Source: Perkinsus olseni (Eukaryota; Perkinsozoa; Perkinsida; Perkinsidae). From it: DNA of 64,000 nucleotides. Made by a program: the position numbers and the translations under genes. The notes beneath the pieces are model-generated. The model made no database searches. It was not told the origin of the DNA and saw only the letters and a list, made by a program, of their open reading frames with translations. The number at the start of each line of letters is the position of its first letter. Position 1 is the stretch's first letter. Positions 47,394 to 57,365 of this stretch are shown here, piece by piece. The stretch spans positions 62,001 to 126,000 of the forward strand of contig JABANP010000014.1 of NCBI GenBank assembly GCA_013115135.1, in the 5' to 3' direction.

Positions 47394-48221
47394 CTACTGG
47401 ATGGTAACATCAGCGCAGTTCCAGAACTGCTCGCCACCTCCGGTCAGGTCGCAGCTGGGAAGGATAGAGTTAGATTGGTCCCAGGAAGGGTCTAGACTCG
47501 GGTACTCCTTCTTGAACTTGGCGAAGTATTCCTTATAGCCCTCGACCAGGCAAGAGTTACCAGTAATCCAATTCCATTGCATGGTACAAGGATTACAAGT
47601 GAGGTTATCGGGAAGCTTGAACTTCATCTTGTAGTTCATTCCATCAGTACCGTAGCTCCGCGGGGGAAGATACCACCTCTCTGGATGGGCGGCATCAAGG
47701 GGCTGGCAGTCATAGTTGCTGGCGTCGATAGTCTTGGCATTCTGGCATTCCGTACGGGTCTTGGGGTCGGGCCTCACGAGAAGATTCTTATTAAGGCAGT
47801 CCTGGCCAGCCTTCTGAGTCGAGTACTTCTCACCGGATAGACCACCCTCACAAACTCGGAACTCGAAATGACCCCAATGGTGCACGGTCAAGTGCATATC
47901 AATCTCGACGGTTTGCCCACGGCTGTAGGTGGCCACAATCGGCCCTTCCTTCATGAAGGTCTGCTGGTTGAGAGGCAGTAGATCACCCTTGCCCCCTTCC
48001 CAAGGATCACCACACAGACCGTGGGTGCCTTCAGCGTCGTGATTGTCAGGAAATGGAGCCCCTTTGGCCTGGATCCTACCTACAGCTCCGACACTGTTAC
48101 CACATTGAGGGCAGTAGTAATTGTCAGGATGGGCGGCTTTGTTACGCGCAGGAGGGTTCGTCATGAAGCCATGGCCGTGTACGCCGACAGAGAGGGAGAA
48201 GAAAAGAAGGATGGGCAGCAT
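47394..48221 (-). CDS. AA15-like lytic polysaccharide monooxygenase, copy 2
   Basis: This is also intronless and secreted. The ATG at 48221 gives the signal peptide MLPILLFFSLSVGVHG followed by mature His-1 (HGFMTNPPARN). The copper-brace second His, the FEFRVC strand and the C-terminal EQFWNCADVTIQ are intact. From GTHGLCGDPWEG to the SLDPSWDQSNS segment the protein differs from copy 1 at only a handful of residues. The signal peptide, the first 30 mature residues and the last 20 residues have diverged much more. In-frame ATGs up to 48338 allow a longer N-terminus, which would bury the signal peptide, so the shorter start is preferred. Both copies are probably active secreted polysaccharide-degrading enzymes. 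Confidence 0.86.
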   Translation of the reverse strand: MLPILLFFSLSVGVHGHGFMTNPPARNKAAHPDNYYCPQCGNSVGAVGRIQAKGAPFPDNHDAEGTHGLCGDPWEGGKGDLLPLNQQTFMKEGPIVATYSRGQTVEIDMHLTVHHWGHFEFRVCEGGLSGEKYSTQKAGQDCLNKNLLVRPDPKTRTECQNAKTIDASNYDCQPLDAAHPERWYLPPRSYGTDGMNYKMKFKLPDNLTCNPCTMQWNWITGNSCLVEGYKEYFAKFKKEYPSLDPSWDQSNSILPSCDLTGGGEQFWNCADVTIQ

Positions 48222-49259
48222 CGGTAACTGCGTAAAGCTGAAGCAGGCATAGTACGACTGAATGGGCCTTCGGAGATCCTCCAGCATCCGCATGGTTACT
48301 GCAATTTCAAGGCTTGAAGGGTAAGAAGTGTTCTGCAAAGCAGATCCAAAGTTGGGATAGAGAGGGCTTCAGCGGAAGGTGACGTGACGCTCGGTCGTAC
48401 GCACGGGCATCAGCGTCACCATCTTAGAGCATCGCCGTTGTAATTCTCACCACCGGAAACTCCGATGAGCAGAGCAACAAGAGCGTGGGCGGCAGGAACC
48501 GAAAAGTACGTCCGAAAGGCGAGGGCAGCCAGCATCCGTTTCCGGGCAGAAGCGGGGAGCGAGACTTTCTATACCCTTCATGGGAGCCCCCCGTCGGAGG
48601 TCACCACGCAACTGCTCATGCGATGACGACGAACGCTAGCAATGATTCCATGTCCCAAATATGTGCACTGTAGTGACAACATAGTGACGACTATAGAATA
48701 CGCTATGTAACGGCTACAGTCTGGGTCAATACTACTCAGCTGTTAGACTACCATCGCTGCACTTACCTTTACTGCTGCTGCGTATCATTGGTCTCAGATA
48801 ACCGTCTGACCTTACTATGCGCTTTGCACTAGCGTCCATGAATATACGTGCTACACTGAGCTTGGCATCGTAAGCTATAGCGCACATTATCACTAAGCTT
48901 CTCTCCAGTCCAATTTTACCACTCTTTAAGCCCCTTCTCAAATAGCCACACTGTACTGAGTTGTAGAGCACATGCTCGCCCCCTTTCCCGCTTAGCTTGC
49001 AGGGCCCTACTGAACCTTCGGATAGTAGGTTACGCCTTGCCAGATGTGCTCTGCCACATGCATTGTCTTCGACCTCTTCGTTCTAACTCCAGGACCGACA
49101 ATTCAGGAGAATATGCTATTACTTAGCCGAGAGCGTCGAAGAGAGGAAGGCTTGACTGCTGAGCAGAAGCGATAGGATGAATGAACCCAAAGCGACCTCA
49201 GCGAAGAAAGCTTCCTCGTATGTTCATGTGAATTGAGCGGGGCAAAAAAAACTCCCTTC
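48222..49259. other. Intergenic, nothing identified
   Basis: This lies upstream of monooxygenase copy 2. Open frames are short and featureless. No RNA gene or repeat was recognised. Confidence 0.3.
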
Positions 49260-49490
49260 AACAGATGCCATGACGTGGCACGAGAACTGCTGTCTTGAAA
49301 GACATCATGCACTTCATTCCATCAGCACAATAGCTCGAGAGTGGGAGAGTTATGCACTTCTACCGAATTGAGCTGGTAGCTCGCCGGCCCTTGCAAACTC
49401 TGCAGCAGATTCACCTCGAAAATAGCGATTGCGGAATGAGCACTGACCGGGGTCCAGAATGACGCAACACATCAGTGCACGTTTCATGTA
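49260..49490 (-). pseudogene. Decayed fragment of a third AA15-like monooxygenase
   Basis: Reading leftward, this stretch contains SSYCADGMKCMMSFK, which lines up with SYGTDGMNYKMKFK of the intact copies. At the DNA level 'cattccatcag' and 'tagctcg' are shared at the matching place. About 100 bp upstream (near 49450-49490) the DNA again resembles the segment that encodes the second copper His and the following strand. Frames are interrupted and most of the gene is missing. It lies 1-1.3 kb upstream of copy 2, so it would be the third member of a tandem array. The match is short and was made by eye. Confidence 0.42.
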
Positions 49491-49987
49491 GACCACACCC
49501 CATTAAGACTGAAATAAAACGCACAAGGTTTTTAGAGATAAAGGTCAATCACTTAGAGGTTGCTGTCAAGTATAAGTTGGTCTCTACCAGCCAGAGCGGT
49601 TACTATCCGTAGGACATAGCTCCAGGATGGTCTTGAACACACACCGATCCCTCGGCTCTGATATTAGTAGGGTTAGTAGTAGGAGCCTCCTACTACGAAC
49701 AGTAACGTGAAGAGCAGCAGCAACAGGTCAGAACAAAGATCAAAGTGCTATACGCACTCGTAAAATCGATGCTAGCATAACCAAATATACCCTCCAATCG
49801 ACGATGATGATAATGATGGCCTTTAAGAGTATAGTGCTTCAATTATAACTGCTAGCATATCAGATAGACAGCAATATTTCGAAGTTGTAGTAGCAAAGGG
49901 TAACACCGAAAAAATTCTATTCGCCCCTTGTGAATCTTAATAACTCTGAATGATAGTAGAATAACTCGGCTTGCTCGCTTGTTGCAT
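49491..49987. other. Intergenic 3' region of acetolactate synthase
   Basis: This is AT-richer than its surroundings and contains no supported gene. Confidence 0.3.
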
Positions 49988-52026
49988 TCAATATTTGAAC
50001 TCCTTGTTCAGGATCCCTCTCAGCTCCTTAACATGGTCAGGGACGTCGACGTTGAGAGTGCGGTTACTGGCCTCGTAGTTCACAGGGACTTCGATTAGAT
50101 GGACACCGTGCTGGTCAAGGCACTTGGTGAGGATCTCGGTGAGCTCGTCGGCTCTGGTGACGCGATACCCCTTGGCACCGTAGGCCTCAGCGTACTTGAC
50201 GAAGTCAACGTTATTCAATTGAAGGCCCCACTTGGGCATCCCAGATGCGCTCTGTTTCCATTCGATCATACCATAAGCATTATCGTTGAGCACAATCTGT
50301 ATGACGTCCAGACCAAGAGTAACAGCAGTCTCCAACTCTTGTGAGTTCATCATAAAACCACCATCACCGGACACGGCCAAAACCTTGTGGTCGGGTCGAA
50401 CCATCTTGGCGGCTAGAGCAGAGGGAAGACCGGCACCCATACTTGCTAGAGCATTGTCAAGGAGCAGTGTATTGGGCTCTCGGGCCTCATAGAGCCTCGC
50501 AAACCAAATCTTATACATACCATTATCAAGGCATACAACGCTCTTGTCAGGCATGCATTTGCGTACGTCTTTAACAACCCTACGAATATCCATCGGGAAG
50601 GCATCTGACGTGGTATAGATGGAATGATGCATTCGCCTCTGTGCCACTTCACGTATCTGAATGAGAGACAATACGGTCAACAAAGTACAAGTACTCTAAA
50701 CTCACCTTCTCGAAAACGGCAAAGTCCCAGTGAGGCTTCGGCATGGCTTTTAGTGTCTCAGAAATTTGCCAAACTGCATTGCCGATATCGCCCACAACCT
50801 CATGGTGAGGGAAGTAAACGTCATCCACTACGGCCGGGTAAAAGTTGACATGGATAACGATAGGCTTCTCGTTATGCTTCATGAAAAACGGAGGCTTTTC
50901 CACCGAGTCATGGCCGATGTTGACGATAAGATCGGCCCAGTCGACGGCAGTGTGAACCCAATCATTCTGGGAGAGAGCCAGGGCCCCAAGGAAGTGAGGA
51001 CTGGTCTCGTCAACAACTCCCTTGCCCATTTGCGTGCTCACAGCGTAGATACCGGTCTCCTCTATGATCTTACGCAGCATCTTACTGGTACGCTTGCGGT
51101 TGCAGCCGGAGCCAATACACAGAAGAGGCCGTTTGGCGGCATGAATAAGTGCAACGGCCTTGCCAATCGCCTTGGCATCGGGTACGGGTCGACGAACCTC
51201 CCGAATAGGGAACAAGTACTCGTTAGGACCCAGATGATGTTCAGCAATATCCTCGGGGAGTTCGATATGTACCGGGCCAGGCTTCTCCTCCAGAGCCTCA
51301 CGCACAGATTCACGGATGAGCGATGGAATAGCATCTGAGACAACGATAAGTACGAGGATATGCCCAGACGAGCATCAGAAGGAAAAGAACCACATATCCC
51401 TAAGCCCTCTTACCCGCATCCGGAACCTGCTTAGTAAACTTGGTAATAGGACGGAAATGGTCGACGATATCAACGATCTGGAACTGGCCTTGTTTGGAAT
51501 GCCTGATAGGCTTTTGCCCAGTAAGCACCAACATGGGCATACCACCGAGCTTAGCATATGCAACAGCGGTTGAGAAATTGGTAGCACCGGGTCCCAGGGT
51601 CGAGAGGCAGACACCAGGTTGACCAGTGAGTCGGCCCACAGTAGCCGCCATAAAACCAGCTGCTTGCTCGTGACGTGTGAGGATCAATTTAATTCGACCC
51701 TCTTCTTCGGCTACTCGGATTGACTCCAACAAATCGAGATTCTCCTCACCAGGGATACCGAAGATGTATTTAACTCCCTCAGCTTCAAGACACCGGACGA
51801 AGGCATCAGTACCTAAAGCAGAAGCCACTCCGTTACAGCATAAGGCAATACACCCCCAGAGGTGAAATACACGAACTAGCTACAGGTAGGAGAACGTCTC
51901 CTTTATCTTACATTTCATGTTGCCAAGGCAAGGTGCATTAGAGACCATGTCATCGAGGGACATGCCTGGAGTGTAGTCCATGGAGTCCATCACCTCACTA
52001 CAGAGTTCCTTGGGAGAAGCGGCCAT
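49988..52026 (-). CDS. alsS: Acetolactate synthase, catabolic (AlsS) type
   Basis: There are four exons: 51912-52026, 51414-51812, 50706-51334 and 49988-50657, with clean splice joins. It starts MAASPKELCSEVMDSMDYTP. It is a ThDP enzyme that condenses two pyruvates to 2-acetolactate. The catalytic Glu lies in YIFGIPGEENLDLLESI. Further marks are LTRHEQAAGFMAATVGRLTG, CLSTLGPGATNFSTAVAYAK, MPMLVLTGQKPIRHSKQGQF, PGPVHIELPEDIAEH, then the ThDP-binding GDGGFMMNSQELETAV with NDNAYGMIEWKQ. The order and motif wording match bacterial AlsS rather than the plastid or mitochondrial biosynthetic enzyme. I see no regulatory subunit and no FAD-enzyme-specific insertion. No organelle-targeting sequence is evident, so a cytosolic location is inferred. 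Three introns show the gene has settled in the eukaryotic genome. Confidence 0.88.
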
Positions 52027-53535
52027 TTTCTCCTTGTCAAAAATAGGCTTATTCAACACACGTTATCGTCACCATTTCATGACGTGCGACGCTAACGCAG
52101 AAACAATCTCGCTCGCCCAAAAAACGCAAACCCTTATCCTGCCGCTGCGCACGTCATTCCACTGCTCGATCTGGCAATTGAAAATTACTGTAAAACAATG
52201 AACTCTCGCGCAAGGTGCTGAGGACGCCTCCGCTGATGAGTGAATCGAATGTAACTGAATCGGTGGCTGTGTCTCTAGCTCGTACGATTGTGCCATTGTG
52301 CAACAAACGAGATACTAGGATTCGCGCTGCTGGATTCGGCCGCCTGCCGATTCCGATCGAAGCGCATCAAACTGGATGAGGTGGCATCTCGTCCCAGCCA
52401 GGATTGACCAAGCTAGAGAACTATGGATGAGCCGCGGACCACGATCGTGTCCTGGCGTGCTAATCCAAGGACTGCGCAACTTCTTTATGTCACGCGTGAC
52501 TAGTTGGAAGGACCTAGCTAAATTCGGCCCTGTCAGGATTTTCTGTTAGTGCTTCCCATGGCACTGGTGCGAAGCGTGAGCGTATCAGCACTGGAAAAGT
52601 CACCAGGGCATCCGAAGAGTATCACCAACCTAGGGCAAGTCAGTTTCCCTGACCCTAAACCCGGGTCAACCTATTCAACGTGCAAGAGGGTATTGAACGC
52701 TACACCCAGCATATAGCCCACCTAAACCTCTGTAGGTCTTTCAATCAGCCGGGGGTCTCCTTGCCGTTCCCTTGAAGCCAAGGATCGTCAGAACTCAGTC
52801 GATTGCAGCCTTCCCCACTAGTAAGGCCCCTCTACCGATCGTATGCTTTCACCCATCCCCGGGCAGGTACGTACCGCCATGACTTCGCCAACGAGCCCGT
52901 GACTTCTTGTGGAGCAAACAACAAGCCGTTATGCGCGTAGGTTCTAATCCCTGCCTCGGCATTTCTCCAGCATCGTTCTGCTCTCAGTTATCATCCGAAC
53001 GCGAATCGCTCGCGTTTACCCGCTGAAAGGTTCAAGCCAATGTGGCGGAATAAATCCAACGTAAGTTCTACTCAGTAGTGTGTCGATTGCCTACAACCCG
53101 GTAACCCTGTTGGTCCCTTAGGTGATGATCGAGGTTCGGAACATCAAGGATCCCAGGCAATTCTGGACAACACAGAGGTGAGCTCCTGCGGGTTGCACGC
53201 TCCTGCTGGTAAGATACCATTTAGGAATTATCACCGTGGAGCGGGCGGAGTTCAAACATCCAACCTCTCCATGGTGGCTAATAAGACCAAGTACTTCCAT
53301 CGCTTCCAGCAGCAAGGCTGATCACGCGCAATATCGTCATGTTGTACTGATACGTCGGTGTTCGAAACTAACGAGTTGTGTGACCCTGAGTGCCCGTAAG
53401 TTCCCGTAAGGGTCGACTAACACAGGCATCAAAATGCGCAGAATGTGCACTGAGCACTGCAAACAATGAAAGCGTCATGAAGATTGGCCAGCGACGTTAA
53501 ACCAATGAGGACAAGGAGATGCCTTTATAGTCTGC
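52027..53535. other. 1.5-kb intergenic region
   Basis: No supported gene. A T-arm-like sequence near 52941-52958 was examined and did not extend to a tRNA. Confidence 0.3.
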
Positions 53536-56085
53536 TCATAACCGCCGTTGCTGCCGCGGGGCGACTCGAGGAGGGGCAACCTGAGCAGTAACTAATTCAC
53601 TCGGGCACCCAGGCGATGAGAGGATAATCGACATCTGACTGTCGAGGTTAACACCTTCTTTCTCCCATGATTCCAATACGCTTGGATCACTAGGCAGGGC
53701 TCTGGTGGGTGGGGCATTGGTCACTTTCCTATATGCAGCCACGACGCAGGCTCCGCCCAGACCAAGATTATGTTGTAGGGCATTCCTTACAGCGGGTACC
53801 TGTCGAGATGGTATGAGACCCTACTGGATATAGGCTCATCACCTGACGCTTATCAGCACAGCCACGGAGTTGCCAGACAAGCTCACAGCATTGAGCAAGC
53901 CCTGTGGCCCCCAGAGGGTGGCCCTTGGAGATGAGACCCCCAGAGGGATTGATGACGCAGCTATAGAGAATAGTGCGAACCATTGTGAGAGAGAAGAATT
54001 ACATGTTGTCGCTGCCGTAAGTGAATTTTCCTTTCTCGTTGAGAGGGCCTGCTTGTCCCTCTTTACATAGGCCGAGAGCCTCCGTCGTGATCAACTCATT
54101 GGCCGAAAAGCAATCGTGAAGTTCCACAACCTGCAGAAGGCTTTGGAATCGAACCTTTACATTCGGATTGCGCCTCGCAGACACAAGGTGTGGTAACTTC
54201 CTCACTGACGCCCCTCTTAGTTCGATGGCAGATGAGCAGTATTTTTATAGGCCGGCCGTGGGTGGACCGACATGAAGCGGGAATGATATATTGTCTTCAA
54301 AGATATGACTATCTATGCGTGAGCAGGAGTATCCTATCCACTCGTCGAATCGCACATTCGCAGTCCCCGTTGAGAGGCGATATACTACAATATGCTCGCA
54401 CTTCCCTATTACCTGGAAGTCGCCCATCTTGAGGCCGGTTTGGGCCAGGACTCCGGCTATCGCCTTCTTCGTCATGTCCCTACCCACCACATCCATACAA
54501 CTCTTCGTGGTGAAGGTAGCGGGAGTATCAGTCACCAGGGACATGCCAGCTATCTCAACGGCTTGGTCAAGCAACCTAACAGGGGCCGCAGGGAAGTTCC
54601 CGGTACAAGGTGGACATCAGATGGTATACCACCATGGATCTGGATCCACGGTCATCTACAATTCGTCTCTATACCGATAAGCACACGAGACGTATTGTGC
54701 GTATTTATACGTTACACTTCCTTCATTGGGACCATTGGCGACCCTAAACTGCATACCACCAGCGTCATACCCGTATTTTCTAGCCGCTTTATCACTCATC
54801 AGCACGCAAGCAGCGGCACCGTCCGAGGTGGGACAGCATTGTAGCTTGGTGAGAGGACCAAACACCTTCGGGGAGGCCAACACCTGCTAACGCGCCGAGA
54901 GATCATACGCTATTGAAGGGTAGGCTATGACCTGGTCAACAGTATAGTGGTCACGGAATTGGCTGTAGGGGTTGTTGGCCGAGTGATTATGATTCTTGCT
55001 AGCTATGCATGCTAGCTGCCTCTCTGTCGTACCATACCTACAGATGGCATCAGGCTGTTTATTCTCTACGCACAAGCACGCTTCGAGAGAACTATCCATC
55101 AGTACCATCACCTAGTACATTTAGAATGTCTCTGCATACCTATACTAACACGCAAATACATTTACGTCTACATCAACCATATTTCATAAGTCAAGTTATA
55201 ATACACGGTCAATAAAGATAAACTACCCTTATAGGTAGAAGTGCAATCGATGATTACAGAGTAGACGGATGAATATCCGAAGCGACGATGGGTAAGTCGA
55301 CGAAAAACTGGACTCACTTTTCCATGTGCTCGATACCAGCATTGCCAAAGAGCTGTGGAGGGGCCGGTGCAGCCGATACACCACGCATAGAAGCCATTTC
55401 TACCATGTGGCGATCTAGGGGATCCGTTCTGAAGTGATGACAGCCCCTAACGCCTCTTTATCGAGCCACTCTTCGAGCGCAGGCGACAGTATGCCAATAT
55501 TCCTACGGTGGGGCGGTTGCTTCCATCGACCTTTCCTGCATTGTCACATGACTCACCTATCAGTGTATTTGGAACTAAGGCTGCCCCTCTCCATTTTCTC
55601 GAACCCCACCACGAGACATACATCAGCCATACCCGCCAAGATAGCTTGACGCCCCAGGAACAGAGCCGAGGCCCCGGTACTGAACAATGGACCGATGTGG
55701 GTTGTAGCCTAGGGAGACCGCATACCTGCAGTTGTTATTGACATTAACAACCGGTATACCAGTACAGCCAATAGCCTGATAGATGACACGCTGCCCGCAT
55801 GTGCTATCACCGTAGACGTAGCCGGCATAGGCCGCTTCGATGTCTAGGGTAAAGGAACGTAAGATATTGAAACGGTTATTGGTGTTACTACCTTGACCCG
55901 ATAGCCCAGCGTCTCTAAGGGCTCTCTGAATGGCAAGTGTTCCAAGATCAACGTAGTCGATATCTTTCCTGAAGGGTACCTCCGATAACGGAAAATCATC
56001 GTGTTTAACGGAGGTACCTCCCTGGCTTAATGAAAGGAGTCATGCCCACTCCAGCGACGTGCACCTTGGGTTTGTTCATAGTCAT
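53536..56085 (-). CDS. SCP2/SCPx-type thiolase
   Basis: This spliced gene begins [20 protein letters not shown]. It continues with [40 protein letters not shown], then [10 protein letters not shown], which carries the nucleophilic Cys. After a splice come [20 protein letters not shown] and [20 protein letters not shown]. Later marks are [77 protein letters not shown] and the C-terminal AAYRKVTN. It cleaves 3-ketoacyl-CoA, the last step of beta-oxidation, and in the SCPx form acts on branched or sterol-derived chains. The SCP2 lipid-binding domain is absent. The C-terminal extension ends QQRRL, not a classical peroxisomal SKL signal, so compartment is undecided. Confidence 0.86.
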
Positions 56086-56310
56086 AAAAAATCACAATCT
56101 TACTACTAAGAAGTTCCTGCAAGTATTGAGCAGCAGGCCGGGCGAGGAACGACGGACCACCATCCATCACGCTTAGCACAGTCCACCATTAATGAGTGAA
56201 AGGCCAGCGCGCCTGGAGAGGGTAGAGTCTACCATCACCCCATCCCAGCGTTCATGGTACCCGTACCATCCCATTTACTGAAGCAAAGCTTTGAACATTA
56301 GAAACAGTAA

Positions 56311-57365
56311 CTACTCTTCGTCACTCGATGAGGAAAGATCGGCGAAGGGATCAATAGGGGTGAATTCGGGGCCGCAGGTTACCTGACAATAATTTGCGAT
56401 ACGACTTGTTTTACACCACCCAAAAACTTAATGGGCGCCTCAGTACTCGATACTAGAACCTACTATATACTTGGTCCTAACACCTATATAGTCGACACTT
56501 GCAACTTATTCGCTAGTCAAGCTGAACTATAAGAAAGCCCCAGATAGAAGACTTAGACGCAATCCTTCGACCATGGGAGGGCCATTTAGCTTCCATTACC
56601 ATAACATACGCAATTCTCACTTACAGCTTCGGGCCGGGTCCATAAGGCGTATCCAGGCTCGGTTTCGAAATATCTTCTACCATCCAAAAAAGTACCGTCC
56701 TGTCTAGGATCCTCGCAGGGTTCATCTAGTTTAACACCAACCCAGGTACCTGAAGCTCCCCGATGGTCGGTGGCTCTTATGACCCAACAGCTCTACGCAG
56801 TAATGCTGCGATTGGACCAGCCGATAAGCCACGAGAGTTTTGCACCCTCAGCAGTTTTAAGTCAGTACACGGCCGTGCAGGACTCTGGCTGGGGCCGTTG
56901 AATCAGAGTGACGACCTTCGTATCATCGTATCAATTCGTTGACCCTCACATGAATGTAAGAAAGAGCCTGCTCGCGACGCTCTCCCAGTCTACTACCAAG
57001 TCCACAATGATTTGGCTGAATATAGGCGATCTCCCCTCGTCGCTGGAAGGGCTCCACTTGGCATCTCATCCCAACCTTGATACGGTCAAACGTAGCCTTT
57101 GGGGTTGCCGGTCGACCTGCAAGCGAAGGTGCTCAGTCACATGCCCGAAGACATCCCTCTCGGCACGGACAGTATTCTGTAACGTGTAAGTAGTGGATGA
57201 GCGGAAGACCCGTTCACTACCAGCCCCGACGCGTATATCGTCACCAACATCCTCAGCCTGATCTCTCGCTCTTAAAGCGACCTTCTGTAGCTGCTCAAGC
57301 ATGCTCACTGCAGCAGCACCTGGCGATGGCGATGATGATGTGCTATTATCAGACGACGACGACAT
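56311..57365 (-). CDS. CAP-Gly protein, tubulin-folding cofactor B-like
   Basis: The start MSSSSDNSTSSSPSPGAAAV is Ser-rich, followed by SMLEQLQKVALRARDQAEDV and SERVFRSSTTYTLQNTVRAE. The CAP-Gly domain follows across introns: DRIKVGMRCQVEPFQRRGEI-AYI, then DEPCEDPRQDGTFLDGRRYF and ETEPGYALWTRPEAV. It ends CGPEFTPIDPFADLSSSSDE-E at 56311. The CAP-Gly order and the position of the short acidic tail match cofactor B, which helps fold alpha-tubulin and binds its C-terminal EEY tail. The usual N-terminal ubiquitin-like domain of cofactor B is not present in the resolved exons. The normal CAP-Gly GKNDG motif is replaced by a less conserved QDG. Confidence 0.72.

Noticed and set aside
52930..52970. 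tRNA T-arm-like sequence (gtaggttctaat)
   Set aside because: A 5-bp stem can be drawn with an 8-nt loop, but no matching acceptor stem, anticodon arm or D-arm was found at the right distances.
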